NCBI RefSeq assembly: GCF_000763905.1
Contig: NZ_JRKN01000011.1
Location: 1 to 64,000, forward strand
Direction: 5' to 3'
Source: Paracoccus halophilus
GTDB lineage: Bacteria; Pseudomonadota; Alphaproteobacteria; Rhodobacterales; Rhodobacteraceae
DNA: 64,000 nucleotides
Part shown: in pieces, positions 55,078-64,000 of the stretch
Position numbering within the stretch: the first letter of the stretch is position 1
How the letters are laid out: each line of letters begins with the position of its first letter
Program-made: the position numbers and the translations under genes
The notes under the pieces: model-generated
The model's database searches: none
The model's input: the letters and a program-made list of their open reading frames with translations, nothing else
What the model was told of the DNA's origin: nothing

Positions 55078-57129
55078 ATGAGATCGCATCGCCTGGCCAT
55101 GTCCATTTTCGCGCTGGCCCTGATCCTGGGGGTCGGGGCCGGGCTGCGCGACCGGCTGGACCTTTGGGTGGCGGGGACGGAGCTGCCCTCGCTGGAGGTT
55201 GCCGTCGGGGCCGAGGTTCTGGCCCGGGACGGATCGCTTCTGCGCGCCTTTCAGGTCGCCGACGGGCGCTGGCGGCTGGATGCCGGGTCCGTCGATCCGC
55301 TGTTTCTGGACATGCTGCTGCTGTGGGAGGACAGGCGCTTTCAGGATCATGACGGCGTCGATGCGCGCGCCATGCTGCGCGCCGGCTGGCAGGCGCTGCG
55401 ACATGGGCGGGTCGTCTCGGGCGGCTCTACCCTGACCATGCAGGTGGCGCGGCTTCTGGAAGAGGGGCCGACCGGGGAATGGGCCGGCAAGGCGCGGCAG
55501 GTCAGGCTGGCGCTGGCGCTGGAGCGGCGGCTTGGCAAGTCCGGGATTCTGGATCTGTATCTGCGCCTTGCCCCCTATGGCGCGAATGTCGAGGGCATCC
55601 GCGCCGCCAGCCTGCAATGGTTCGGCAAGGAGCCGCGGCGGCTGACCCCGGCGCAGGCCGCGCTGCTGGTGGCGCTGCCGCAATCGCCCGAGCGGCGGCG
55701 CCCCGACCGTTTCCCCGAGGCGGCCCGGGCGGCGCGGGACCGGGTGCTGGCGCGCGCCGCCCGCGCCGGTCTGATTTCCGGCAGCGACGCGCAGGCGGCG
55801 GTGGCCGAGCCGGTGCCGCGCGAGCGCCGCGCCTTTCCGGCACTGGCACCGCTGCTGGCCGCGCGGCTGGTCAACGCCCATCCCGGCGCCTTGCGGATCG
55901 AGACCACCATAGATTCGCGCCTGCAACGCCGGGCCGAGCAGCTTGCCGCCCGCGCGGTCCGGGGGCGCGGTCCGCGACTGTCGGCGGCGATCGTTCTGGC
56001 CGATCACCGCAGCGGCGAGATCCTGGCCGAGGTCGGCGCGGCGGACTGGACGGATGTCGGCTCGGGCGGGTTCGTGGACATGGCGCGGGCCTGGCGCAGC
56101 CCCGGCTCGGCGCTGAAGCCCTTTGTCTATGGGCTGGCCTTTGATGATGGCCTGGCGCATCCCGAAACCCTGATCGAGGACCGCCCGGCGGTCTTTGGCA
56201 ACTGGCAGCCGCAGAATTTCGACAATGCGTTCCGTGGCACCGTGTCGCTGCGCAATGCGCTGATCTGGTCGCTGAACATTCCGGTGGTCAGGCTGGCCGA
56301 GATCGCCGGCCCGAACCGGATCGCACAGGCGCTGCGGCGTGGCGGGATCGCGTTGCAACTGCCCGGAGACGCGCCCGGTCTGGCGATCACCCTGGGCGGC
56401 GTCGGCGTGACGCTGGAAGGCCTGACCGAGGGCTATGCCACCCTGGCCCGGGGCGGCCGAGGCATTGCCCTGTCGCCGCTGCCCGGCGGTGCCGAGCCGC
56501 ATCGCACGCAGATGATCGGTCCCGTCGCAGCATGGCAGGTCGGCGATATCCTGGCGCAGAACCCGGCCCCGAACGGCGCGCGGCAGCGGCCGCTGGCCTA
56601 CAAGACCGGCACCTCCTACGGGCATCGCGACGCGCTGGCGGTGGGGTTTGACGGCGCGCATGTCGCCTCGGTCTGGCTGGGACGGCCGGACGGAACCCCG
56701 GTGCCGGGCGTCTTTGGCGGCGATCTGGCGGCGCCGGTGCTGTTCGACCTGTTCGACGCGCTGCCCCCGGCCCCGCTGCCGCCGCCACCGCCACAGACGC
56801 TGACCCTGCCAAATGTCGCCCTGCCCCTGCCGCTGCGCCGCTTCGCGCCACCGGGCAAGGCCAGCGCCGTCGCCGCCAGCCCCGCCGCGCCCGACGCGCT
56901 GCGGCTGACATTCCCACCCGACGGGGCCGAGCTGCGGACCGATGCGCCGCTGATCGCCAAGGCACGCGGCGGGCGCGGGCCATGGACCTTTCTGCTGAAC
57001 GGCATCCCGGCAGCGATTGCCCAGGCACAGCCGGTTGCAACCCTGCCCAATCCGGGCATAGGGTTCTCACAACTTACAGTTGTCGATTCCGAGGGCGCCT
57101 CGGATACTGCGGCAATCCGGCTGCACTGA
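55078..57129 (+). CDS. pbpC: Penicillin-binding protein 1C
   Basis: A bifunctional peptidoglycan synthase of 683 residues anchored by an N-terminal helix (SIFALALILGVGAG). The glycosyltransferase 51 domain has LLLWEDRRFQDHDGVD with the catalytic Glu and SGGSTLTMQVARLLEEG. The transpeptidase domain has SPGSALKPFVYG (SxxK, nucleophilic Ser), SLNIPVVRLAE (SxN) and YKTGTSYGHRDA (KTG). A C-terminal BiPBP_C beta domain ends the protein (LRLTFPPDGAEL, WTFLLNGIP), as in PBP1C. The partner alpha-2-macroglobulin gene often found beside pbpC is not in this window. Confidence 0.95.
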   Translation: MRSHRLAMSIFALALILGVGAGLRDRLDLWVAGTELPSLEVAVGAEVLARDGSLLRAFQVADGRWRLDAGSVDPLFLDMLLLWEDRRFQDHDGVDARAMLRAGWQALRHGRVVSGGSTLTMQVARLLEEGPTGEWAGKARQVRLALALERRLGKSGILDLYLRLAPYGANVEGIRAASLQWFGKEPRRLTPAQAALLVALPQSPERRRPDRFPEAARAARDRVLARAARAGLISGSDAQAAVAEPVPRERRAFPALAPLLAARLVNAHPGALRIETTIDSRLQRRAEQLAARAVRGRGPRLSAAIVLADHRSGEILAEVGAADWTDVGSGGFVDMARAWRSPGSALKPFVYGLAFDDGLAHPETLIEDRPAVFGNWQPQNFDNAFRGTVSLRNALIWSLNIPVVRLAEIAGPNRIAQALRRGGIALQLPGDAPGLAITLGGVGVTLEGLTEGYATLARGGRGIALSPLPGGAEPHRTQMIGPVAAWQVGDILAQNPAPNGARQRPLAYKTGTSYGHRDALAVGFDGAHVASVWLGRPDGTPVPGVFGGDLAAPVLFDLFDALPPAPLPPPPPQTLTLPNVALPLPLRRFAPPGKASAVAASPAAPDALRLTFPPDGAELRTDAPLIAKARGGRGPWTFLLNGIPAAIAQAQPVATLPNPGIGFSQLTVVDSEGASDTAAIRLH

Positions 57130-57195
57130 AAAAATTTGCGTGACCCAAGCGGGGCTGGATCTTTTATTAACCAATGATTGTTACATATCTGCCCC

Positions 57196-57627
57196 ATGTT
57201 GCGCATCAACGACACGATTTCGATTCAGGAATGGGAGCTGTCCGAACAGTTCACCCGGTCGCAGGGACCGGGCGGACAGAACGTGAACAAGGTTGAAACC
57301 GCGGTGGAATTGCGTTTTGAAGCAGAGCGTTCGCCAAGCCTGCCCGGCCCGGCAAAGGCGCGCCTGCGCCGGCTGGCGGGGCGGCGCTGGACCCTGGACG
57401 GGGCGGTGATGATCCGCGCCGAAGAGACGCGCAGCCAGGCGCGCAACCGCGAAATCGCGCGCGAGCGGCTGGCGGAACTGATCCGCCAGGCGCTGGTCGC
57501 GCCGCGCAAGCGCATTGCCACGCGCCCGACGCTGGGCAGCCAGCGCCGGCGCCTGGCCGCCAAGACGCGGCGCGGCACGGTCAAGGCGCTGCGCGGCCGG
57601 ATCGGCGATGCGGAGGGTTCCGAGTGA
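57196..57627 (+). CDS. arfB: Peptidyl-tRNA hydrolase ArfB (ribosome rescue)
   Basis: Releases peptides from ribosomes stalled without a stop codon, using a GGQ motif like release factors. The protein has 143 residues. SQGPGGQNVNKVETAVELRF carries the GGQ; the basic C-terminal tail (QRRRLAAKTRRGTVKALRG) should enter the empty mRNA channel. Together with smpB at 61.8 kb, two rescue systems are encoded close together. Its stop overlaps the GTG start of the next gene. Confidence 0.94.
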   Translation: MLRINDTISIQEWELSEQFTRSQGPGGQNVNKVETAVELRFEAERSPSLPGPAKARLRRLAGRRWTLDGAVMIRAEETRSQARNREIARERLAELIRQALVAPRKRIATRPTLGSQRRRLAAKTRRGTVKALRGRIGDAEGSE

Positions 57628-58082
57628 TCGTCGAGTTCCGCGACCGGCTGGCGCGCATGATCGGCAGACGGCCGGCTGAAATGCAGGTGGCGGCCCTGTG
57701 CCGCGATCCCGATTCGGGCCGGATCCTCTTGATCACCAGTCGCGGTACGGGTCGCTGGATCCTGCCCAAGGGCTGGCCCATGCCCGGGCTTTCACTTGCC
57801 GATGCAGCGGCGCAGGAAGCATGGGAAGAGGCCGGCGCCATAGGCCGGGTCGCCCAGTCCGCCCTTGGCCGATATAGCTATGACAAGGAACAGGAGCGCG
57901 GCTTCGCCATCCCGATCGAGGTTCTTGTCTATCCGCTGGCTGTCGAGACCCTGACCGAGGATTATCCCGAACAGCCCGAGCGCGAGCGGCGCTGGTTCAC
58001 CCCGGCCGAGGCAGCCAAGATGGTTGCCGAAGACGGCCTGCGGCGGATATTCTCCGAACTGCCGGCCGGGCGGGGGCATTAG
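57624..58082 (+). CDS. Nudix hydrolase, DIPP-like
   Basis: The protein has 152 residues. The GTG start overlaps the arfB stop (GTGA), so the genes are coupled. The Nudix region reads WILPKGWPMPGLSLADAA, then AQEAWEEAGAIG, with the EExG core intact but Leu in place of the usual first Glu after the glycine. The LPKGWP opening resembles diphosphoinositol polyphosphate phosphohydrolase-type Nudix proteins common in alphaproteobacteria, whose bacterial substrate is not known; diadenosine polyphosphates are possible. Confidence 0.86.
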   Translation: MIVEFRDRLARMIGRRPAEMQVAALCRDPDSGRILLITSRGTGRWILPKGWPMPGLSLADAAAQEAWEEAGAIGRVAQSALGRYSYDKEQERGFAIPIEVLVYPLAVETLTEDYPEQPERERRWFTPAEAAKMVAEDGLRRIFSELPAGRGH

Positions 58083-58090
58083 GCCGGAGG

Positions 58091-59503
58091 ATGGCACGCG
58101 AATTTCGCACGCTCGACAAGGATCTGAGCCGCGTCACCAATGCCGAACACGCGATCATGCAATCCGCGCGGCCGCTGCTGCGGCTGGGGATCGCGCTGAT
58201 TTTCATGGTGGCCGCCTCGGTCACCGCGGCAAGCCTGTTCGCCGGCCCGTCCTCGATCAGCGTCGTCGCGGCGGGCATGGCCGTCGCGGCCTATCTGGCC
58301 CTGTCGATCGGGGCCAACGACGTCGCCAACTCACTGGGGCCGGCGGTCGGCGCGGGCGCCATCGGCATGACGACCGGGCTGCTGATGGTCGCGGTGATGG
58401 AGGTCTGCGGCGCCGTCATCGCCGGCAATGCCATCACCGCCACCCTGACCGAGGGGCTGGTCGGCAATACGCTGGGCCAGGGCGAGGCGACGGCGCGCAT
58501 GATGCTGGTGGCGCTGCTGGCGGCGGGGACCTGGATCAGCTTTGCCACCTGGATGAACGCGCCGGTCAGCACCACCCATTCGGTGGTCGGCGCCATCGCG
58601 GGGGCCGGGCTGGCGACCTTTGGCACCGATGCCGTCAACTGGCCGGTCCTGGCCAAGATCGCCATCGGCTGGGTGGCCTCGCCCTTCATCGCCGGGCTGA
58701 TCGCGGCGGCGCTGCTGGCTTTGCTGCGCAACCGCGTCCTGCGGCGCGAGGACCGGACCGAGGCCGGCCGGCTCTGGCTGCCGGTTCTGGTCGCGCTGAG
58801 CTTTGGCCTGCTGGGCGCGGTCGGGGCGCTGGCCACGCATGGGCTGGGTCCTGCCGCGGTTGTGGGCATTGCGCTGGCCGCCGCCTTGCCCGGCTGGGCC
58901 TATGCCCGCATCCGCATCGACCGGCAGATCCGGGCCGAGAAATCCGCGCCGCTGGCGATGAAGGAACTGCTGGCCCTGCCTCTGGCGACGGCGGCCATCG
59001 TCATGGGCTTTGCCCACGGCGCCAATGACACCGCCAATATCGCCGCGCCCCTGACCATCATCCTCGAAGGCAACGAGATGCAGGCCGGCACCGTCCGCGA
59101 TGCGCTGGTGCTGCTGGTCGCGGGGCTGGGCATCGCCCTGGGGATCGTGCTGTTCGGCCGCCGGCTGGTGCATATGGTCGGCAGCCGCATCACGCGGCTG
59201 AATCCCGGGCGGGCGCTTTGCGTATCGCTGACCACGGCGATCACGGTGCTGGGCTTTTCCTCGCTGGGCCTGCCGGTTTCGACCACCCATATCGCGGTCG
59301 GTGGCGTCTTCGGGATCGGCTTTTACCGCGAATGGCGCGACCGCCAGCATCCCAAGAGCCGCGCCCCGCTGCCCTATGAGGAACGCCGGCGCAGGCGTCT
59401 GGTGCGGCGGTCGCATGTGCGCACCATCCTGGGCGCCTGGCTGATCACCGTGCCCGCGTCCGCGATCCTCGCCGCGACCCTGGTCTGGATCGGCGGCTTC
59501 TAG
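58091..59503 (+). CDS. PiT-family inorganic phosphate transporter
   Basis: A low-affinity phosphate symporter of 470 residues with about 10-12 membrane helices. The duplicated PiT signatures are visible: LSIGANDVANSLGPAVGAG in the first half and GFAHGANDTANIAAPL in the second, each followed by a PVSTTH block (NAPVSTTHSVVGA and LGLPVSTTHIAVG). A central cytoplasmic loop is rich in Arg. The N-terminal about 25 polar residues precede the first helix. GGAGG abuts the ATG unusually closely, so a slightly different start is possible. Its stop overlaps the convergent ThDP enzyme gene by 4 bases. Confidence 0.92.
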   Translation: MAREFRTLDKDLSRVTNAEHAIMQSARPLLRLGIALIFMVAASVTAASLFAGPSSISVVAAGMAVAAYLALSIGANDVANSLGPAVGAGAIGMTTGLLMVAVMEVCGAVIAGNAITATLTEGLVGNTLGQGEATARMMLVALLAAGTWISFATWMNAPVSTTHSVVGAIAGAGLATFGTDAVNWPVLAKIAIGWVASPFIAGLIAAALLALLRNRVLRREDRTEAGRLWLPVLVALSFGLLGAVGALATHGLGPAAVVGIALAAALPGWAYARIRIDRQIRAEKSAPLAMKELLALPLATAAIVMGFAHGANDTANIAAPLTIILEGNEMQAGTVRDALVLLVAGLGIALGIVLFGRRLVHMVGSRITRLNPGRALCVSLTTAITVLGFSSLGLPVSTTHIAVGGVFGIGFYREWRDRQHPKSRAPLPYEERRRRRLVRRSHVRTILGAWLITVPASAILAATLVWIGGF

Positions 59504-61161
59504 CTACGGCGCAGCGCGGCCTCGCCGGCGGCGCGGATCTGCGACAGGGTGGCGGCGGTGCTCAGCGCCTCGGGATGCAGCTTCAGTTCCAGCAGCGCAA
59601 GCCGCCCGGCGGCCTGCGCCCGGCCGAAAGCGGCGCCGAAATCCTCTTGCCGCGTCACCACCTCGCCATGGCCGCCATAGGCGCGGGCCAGCGCGGCAAA
59701 ATCGGGATTGACCAGATCGGCGCCCGAAACGCGCCCCGGATAGCTGCGCTCCTGATGCATGCGGATGGTGCCGTAGCGGCCGTTATTCGCGACAAGGACG
59801 ATCACCGCGACTTCGTTCTGGGCGGCGGTCGCCAACTCGTTGAGGGTCATTTGCAGGCAGCCATCGCCGGCAAGGCAGACCACCACCCGCCCCGGATGCC
59901 GCAGCTTGGCCGCGATCGCCGCCGGCAAGCCGTAGCCCATCGAGCCCGAGGTCGGCGCAAGCTGCGTCCCCCAGCGGCGAAAACGGTAATAGCGATGGAT
60001 GAAAGCCGCGTAATTCCCCGCGCCGTTGGTGATGATCGCATCCTCGGGCAGATGGTCCGAGAGCCAGCGCACCACCTCTTCCATGCGCAGATCTCCGGGG
60101 GTCGGGCGGGGATGCTGCCAGTCCTCATAACCGGCGCGCAGCGACCGGGTCCAACCGTCCCAGCGGCGCGGCGCGGGCAGATCGGCCAGCGCCGCGATCA
60201 CCTCGCGCGGGTCGGCGACCAGCCCCGGATCGGGGTGCCACAGATGTCCCAGCTCATCGGGCGAAGGGTGGACATGGATCACCCGCGCATGCGGCCGGAC
60301 CGGGTCCATCAGATGATAGCCGCGGGTCAGCGTGTCGCCCAGCCGCGAGCCCAGCGACAGCACGCAATCGGCCCGCTCGAGCGCCTGCCCGAGCGCCGGG
60401 TTCATGCCGACGCCCAGATCGCCGACATAGTTCGGATGGGCATTGTCCATATGCCCCTGACGGCGAAACGGCACGGCGACGGGCAGGCCCCAGCCTTCGG
60501 CGAAACGCGCCAGATCGTCCGCCGCCCGCTGCGACCAAAGCGTGCCGCCCGGCACCACGAGCGGCCGCTCGGCCCCGGCCAGAGCCCGCGCAATCGCCGC
60601 GACTGAGCCCGGCGCCACGGCGGATAGCGGTGCGGCGGCGGGCGGCAGGTCGGCCACCTCGGCGCGGGAGGACAGCATATCCTCGGGCAGGGCCAGAACG
60701 ACGGGGCCGGGACGGCCGGACACCGCCAGATGAAAGGCGCGCGCGACATATTCGGGAATACGCTCGGTCTGGTCGATCTCGGCCACCCATTTCGCCAGAG
60801 GGCCGAACATGGCGCGGTAATCCACCTCCTGAAACGCGTCGCGGTCGCGATGGGCGCGGGCGATCTGGCCGACGAACAGGATCATCGGCGTCGAATCCTG
60901 CCGCGCCACATGCACGCCGGCGCTGGCATTGGTCGCGCCCGGACCGCGGGTGACAAAGGCCACGCCGGGCCGCCCGGTCAGCTTGCCATCCGCCTCGGCC
61001 ATCATTGCGGCGCCGCCCTCGTGCCGGCAGACGACGTTCCGGATGGCAGAGGCATGCAGCCCGTCCAGCGCCGCCAGAAAGCTTTCGCCGGGCACCGAAA
61101 AGACGCGCGAGACGCCGTTCGCGCGCAGCGCATCGACCAGAATCTGCCCACCGTGACGCAT
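59500..61161 (-). CDS. Acetolactate-synthase-like ThDP enzyme
   Basis: The protein has 553 residues with the three-domain plan of acetolactate synthase and benzoylformate decarboxylase relatives. The catalytic Glu of ThDP activation is in VVCRHEGGAAMMAEADG; the middle domain carries LVVPGGTLWSQRAADDLARF; and the ThDP/Mg motif GDGCLQMTLNELATAAQNE runs to VANNGRYGT (GDG to NN). No small regulatory subunit gene is adjacent, and the sequence is not the housekeeping IlvB type as far as I can judge, so the substrate is open. It stands alone, convergent with the phosphate transporter. Confidence 0.85.
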   Translation of the reverse strand: MRHGGQILVDALRANGVSRVFSVPGESFLAALDGLHASAIRNVVCRHEGGAAMMAEADGKLTGRPGVAFVTRGPGATNASAGVHVARQDSTPMILFVGQIARAHRDRDAFQEVDYRAMFGPLAKWVAEIDQTERIPEYVARAFHLAVSGRPGPVVLALPEDMLSSRAEVADLPPAAAPLSAVAPGSVAAIARALAGAERPLVVPGGTLWSQRAADDLARFAEGWGLPVAVPFRRQGHMDNAHPNYVGDLGVGMNPALGQALERADCVLSLGSRLGDTLTRGYHLMDPVRPHARVIHVHPSPDELGHLWHPDPGLVADPREVIAALADLPAPRRWDGWTRSLRAGYEDWQHPRPTPGDLRMEEVVRWLSDHLPEDAIITNGAGNYAAFIHRYYRFRRWGTQLAPTSGSMGYGLPAAIAAKLRHPGRVVVCLAGDGCLQMTLNELATAAQNEVAVIVLVANNGRYGTIRMHQERSYPGRVSGADLVNPDFAALARAYGGHGEVVTRQEDFGAAFGRAQAAGRLALLELKLHPEALSTAATLSQIRAAGEAALRRS

Positions 61162-61248
61162 GACCTGCCATCCCCCCTTGTTTCCCCTGCCGACAGGGGT
61201 AGCCTGCCGATGGCGGGGAAGGCAACGCCCGCCGCAAGAGGGGGGATC

Positions 61249-61740
61249 ATGGCCGAACCGTCAATCCTGTTCGTCTGTCTGGGCAATATCTGCCGCTCGC
61301 CCCTGGCCGAGGGGGCGATGCGGGACGCCGCGCGCAAGGCAGGGCTGGCCATCGAGATCGACTCGGCCGGCACCGGCATCTGGCATCTGGGCGAGCCGCC
61401 GGACCCGCGCGCGCAAGAGATCGCGGCCCGCGACGGCATCGACATCTCGGGGCTGCGGGCGCGGCAGGTCACGGCGCAGGATTTCCACCGTTTCGACCAT
61501 ATCGTCGCCATGGATCACGACAACCTGGCCAATCTGCGCAGGATCGCCCCCGCCGATGCCCATGCGCGGCTGTCGCTGATGCTGGACCATGTGCCGGGGC
61601 AAGAGGGGCAGGCCGTCGCCGATCCCTATTTCGGCGAAAGCACCGGCTTCGATGCGACATGGCGCGACATGCAGGCGGGCGCGCGGGGGCTGCTGGCGAT
61701 GTTCCTGGCCGCCCGGACCCGGCCCGGCGACGGCCGCTAG
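61249..61740 (+). CDS. Low-molecular-weight protein tyrosine phosphatase
   Basis: The protein has 163 residues. The P-loop [15 protein letters not shown] contains the nucleophile Cys10 and Arg16; the general acid Asp is in VADPYFGES near residue 126. Such enzymes dephosphorylate phosphotyrosine, often of polysaccharide kinases, but no such kinase is near. A GAGGGGGG ribosome site precedes the ATG; longer upstream frames are shadows of the ThDP enzyme. It is 55 bases before smpB. Confidence 0.93.
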   Translation: MAEPSILFVCLGNICRSPLAEGAMRDAARKAGLAIEIDSAGTGIWHLGEPPDPRAQEIAARDGIDISGLRARQVTAQDFHRFDHIVAMDHDNLANLRRIAPADAHARLSLMLDHVPGQEGQAVADPYFGESTGFDATWRDMQAGARGLLAMFLAARTRPGDGR

Positions 61741-61795
61741 CCGACGCGCGGCCAATCTTTACTTCGCGCCGTGCCGCCCCTATCTGTCACCGATC

Positions 61796-62269
61796 ATGGC
61801 CACGAAAACCGATCCGAATTACAAAGTCATCGCCGAGAACCGCCGCGCGCGGTTCGATTACTTCATCGAAAGCGATCTTGAGGTGGGCATCGTTCTGACC
61901 GGCTCCGAGGTGAAAAGCCTGCGCACCGGACAGTCGAACATCGCCGAAAGCTATGCCTCGGTCGAAGAGGGCGAGCTGTGGCTGATCAACGCCTATATCG
62001 CCAGCTACAAGCAGGCCGCGCTCTTTGGCCATGAGGAACGGCGCAAGCGCAAGCTTCTGGTGTCGAAAAAGGAACTGGCGCGGCTGTGGCAGGCGATCGG
62101 CAGGCAGGGCATGACGCTGGTGCCGCTGGTGATGTATTTCAACCATCGCGGCATGGTGAAACTGAAGATCGGCCTGGCCAAGGGCAAGAAGGCCGCCGAC
62201 AAGCGCGAGACCTCGGCCAAGCGTGACTGGAACCGGCAGAAACAGCGCTTGCTGAAACAGAACGGCTGA
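61796..62269 (+). CDS. smpB: SsrA-binding protein
   Basis: Carries tmRNA to stalled ribosomes for trans-translation. The protein has 157 residues, the usual length, with the OB-fold motifs [53 protein letters not shown] and [20 protein letters not shown], and a basic tail [16 protein letters not shown] that contacts the decoding centre. tmRNA itself is not seen in this window. Confidence 0.96.
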   Translation: MATKTDPNYKVIAENRRARFDYFIESDLEVGIVLTGSEVKSLRTGQSNIAESYASVEEGELWLINAYIASYKQAALFGHEERRKRKLLVSKKELARLWQAIGRQGMTLVPLVMYFNHRGMVKLKIGLAKGKKAADKRETSAKRDWNRQKQRLLKQNG

Positions 62270-62338
62270 CCTTACGCCATTGCAGGCGCGCGCGCCTGGC
62301 GTTACATCGGTCTGGTTTGTTACGCGGGGGAAGGGCCG

Positions 62339-63205
62339 ATGGCCGGGGCAAGCGATACCGACGATCCCAGGATACTGGTCTCGACCGGCTGGCTGGCCGC
62401 GCATCTGGACGACCCCGATCTGCGCATCATCGACGCGACCTGGTTTCTGTCGGGCGACCGCGACGCCCATGCCGAATATCTTGCCGCCCATATTCCCGGC
62501 GCGCGGTTCTGGGATCTGGACGCGATCGCCGACAGCCGCAGCGCCCTGCCCCATATGGCCCCGCCGCCCGAGGTCTTCGTCAGCCGGGTCCGCGCCATGG
62601 GCATCGGCGACGGCCATCAGGTCGTGGTCTATGACAACTCGCCCCTGCGTTCGGCGGCCCGCATATGGTGGAATTTCCGCCTGATGGGCCATGACAGCGT
62701 GGCCGTGCTGGATGGCGGTCTTGGCAAATGGCTGGCCGAGGGGCGCCCGGTCGAGGACGCGGCCCCCGCGATCCGCGACCGGCACCTGAATGTCCGCCGC
62801 GTTCCGGAACTGGTGCGCGACGTGACCCAGGTCGCCGCCGCCAGCAAGCTGGGCGACCATGAAATCGTCGATGCCCGCGCCGCCGAACGCTTTCGCGGCG
62901 AGGCGGCCGAGCCCCGCCCCGGCCTGCGCTCGGGCCATATTCCCGGCTCGAAGAGCCTGCCCTTTGGCCGGCTCTACAATGCCGACGGCACGCTCAAGGC
63001 GCCGGCCGGGCTGCGCGCGGAATTCGAGGCCGCCGGGGTGGACCTGTCCAAGCCCGTCATCACCAGCTGCGGCTCGGGCGTGACGGCGGCCTCGCTGTCC
63101 CTGGCGCTTGAGCGGATCGGGCACCGGGATCATTCGCTTTACGACGGAAGCTGGGCCGAATGGGGCAGCTTCCCTGACCTTGAAATCGCAACCGGAGATG
63201 CCTGA
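62339..63205 (+). CDS. sseA: 3-Mercaptopyruvate sulfurtransferase
   Basis: Transfers sulfur from 3-mercaptopyruvate or thiosulfate to an acceptor. The protein has 288 residues and two rhodanese domains; the active Cys (about residue 244) is in ITSCGSGVTAASLSLALE, and CGSGVT is the loop of mercaptopyruvate sulfurtransferases rather than thiosulfate rhodaneses. The N-terminal domain (ATWFLSGDRDAHAEYLAAHI) is inactive, as usual. Its stop TGA overlaps the ATG of the aminotransferase gene, so the two are coupled, which fits transamination of cysteine to mercaptopyruvate. Confidence 0.92.
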   Translation: MAGASDTDDPRILVSTGWLAAHLDDPDLRIIDATWFLSGDRDAHAEYLAAHIPGARFWDLDAIADSRSALPHMAPPPEVFVSRVRAMGIGDGHQVVVYDNSPLRSAARIWWNFRLMGHDSVAVLDGGLGKWLAEGRPVEDAAPAIRDRHLNVRRVPELVRDVTQVAAASKLGDHEIVDARAAERFRGEAAEPRPGLRSGHIPGSKSLPFGRLYNADGTLKAPAGLRAEFEAAGVDLSKPVITSCGSGVTAASLSLALERIGHRDHSLYDGSWAEWGSFPDLEIATGDA

Positions 63206-64000
63206 TGCTGGCCAATCTGAAACCACAAGCCCCTGACAAGATCCTGGCCCTGATCGGCGAGTTCAAGGCCGATACCCGTCAGGGCAAGATCGACCTGGGC
63301 GTCGGCGTCTACAAGGATGCCAATGGCCACACGCCGATCATGCGCGCCGTGCACGAGGCCGAAAAGCGCATTCTGGCAAGCGAGACCACCAAGAGCTATT
63401 CCGCCCTGGCAGGCGAGCCGGATTTCCAGAGCGCCATGGCCGGGCTGGTGCTGGGCGCGGGCCACAAGCCCGAACTGACCGCCGCGCTGGCCACGGTGGG
63501 CGGCACCGGCGCGATCCGTCAGGCGCTGGAACTGGCGCGGATGGCCAATCCCGATCTGCGGGTCTTTGTCAGCGATCCGACCTGGCCCAACCATGTCTCG
63601 ATCATGAATTTCATGGGCCTGCCGGTCCAGCATTACCGCTATTTCGACAATGACACGCGCGGCGTCGATTTCGAGGGGCTCAAGGCCGATATCTCGGCCG
63701 CGAAAAAGGGCGATGTGGTGCTGCTGCATGGCTGCTGCCACAATCCGACCGGCGCCAACCTGACGCTGGAACAATGGGCCGAGGTCGCGGATATCCTGGA
63801 AAAGACCGGCGCCATGCCGCTGATCGACCTGGCCTATCAGGGCTTCGGCGACGGGCTCGAGGCCGACGCGGCCGGCACCCGGCTGATCGCCTCGCGCATT
63901 CCCGAAATGCTGATCGCGGCATCCTGCAGCAAGAATTTCGGCATCTATCGCGAACGCACCGGCTGTCTGCTGGCGCAATGCGGCGACGCGACGACGCGCG
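63205..64000 (+). CDS. Aromatic/aspartate aminotransferase, cut by the window end
   Basis: The first 265 residues of a fold-type I aspartate/aromatic aminotransferase (about 395 expected). It shows KIDLGVGVYKDANGHTPIM, TKSYSALAGEPDFQSAMAGL, VFVSDPTWPNHVSIM, LHGCCHNPTGANLTLEQW, the Asp of PLIDLAYQGFGDG and the PLP lysine (about residue 243) in AASCSKNFGIYRERTG. The SCSKNFGIYRERTG context is typical of the TyrB/AspC branch. It is translationally coupled to the sulfurtransferase gene (overlap TGATG). It could transaminate tyrosine, aspartate or cysteine sulfinate-like substrates. No stop codon lies inside the window. Confidence 0.92.
   Translation, partial: MLANLKPQAPDKILALIGEFKADTRQGKIDLGVGVYKDANGHTPIMRAVHEAEKRILASETTKSYSALAGEPDFQSAMAGLVLGAGHKPELTAALATVGGTGAIRQALELARMANPDLRVFVSDPTWPNHVSIMNFMGLPVQHYRYFDNDTRGVDFEGLKADISAAKKGDVVLLHGCCHNPTGANLTLEQWAEVADILEKTGAMPLIDLAYQGFGDGLEADAAGTRLIASRIPEMLIAASCSKNFGIYRERTGCLLAQCGDATTR

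Noticed and set aside
53827..56661. 944-codon minus-strand frame opposite ycjF and pbpC
   Set aside because: Antisense shadow; the plus strand carries the complete PBP1C and YcjF families.

Overview
The window is high-GC DNA from an alphaproteobacterium, most likely the family Rhodobacteraceae and probably Paracoccus or a close relative. This rests on the protein sequences, on conserved gene neighbourhoods (NDUFA9-like gene - uppP - gltD - unknown gene - gltB; def - deformylase-like gene - fmt), and on an intergenic GGATATTTG repeat that I associate with this family. No 16S gene is present, so the genus is an inference. No prophage, conjugative module or CRISPR array was seen.

Layout. 1-10 kb: a secreted protein with 18 MORN repeats (-), then nadE, pncB and pncA for NAD synthesis and salvage, interrupted by a Hint-domain protein; then a DASS anion/Na+ symporter, trhO and a PACE-type efflux protein. 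10.25-12.43 kb: a graveyard of four decayed insertion sequences (IS5 group, IS110, a second IS5 group and IS481). Its right edge cuts off fumarylacetoacetase, the last gene of the tyrosine-degradation operon hpd-hmgA-fahA'. 15.5-21.3 kb: mog, argG (with a striking leader inverted repeat), ilvA, a divergent Hpt / receiver-SpoIIE phosphatase pair, a Nudix hydrolase and tRNA-Leu(CAG).

21.5-33.2 kb: a GMC oxidoreductase, an NDUFA9-like protein, uppP, the glutamate synthase locus gltD - unknown exported protein - gltB, and a CDF cation exporter. 33.2-35.6 kb: an AT-richer island with one unrecognised 530-residue protein behind a palindromic operator-like site. This is the best candidate for an undescribed function. 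35.6-48 kb: a dicarboxylate symporter, a SIS sugar-phosphate enzyme, a four-gene acyl-CoA degradation operon (acyl-CoA ligase, SDR dehydrogenase, thiolase, acyl-CoA dehydrogenase) facing its likely AraC regulator, an SSS symporter and a PatB-type C-S lyase.

47-64 kb: the formyl-methionine genes def, a deformylase paralogue that lacks catalytic residues, and fmt; an HdeD-like membrane protein, hrpB, ycjX-ycjF, pbpC, arfB with a Nudix gene, a PiT phosphate transporter, an acetolactate-synthase-like ThDP enzyme, a low-molecular-weight phosphatase, smpB, a mercaptopyruvate sulfurtransferase and an aromatic aminotransferase cut by the window end.

Most of the window is ordinary chromosomal core. 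The accessory signals are the IS cluster with the broken fahA, the AT-rich orphan gene, the degenerate deformylase and several regulatory inverted repeats.
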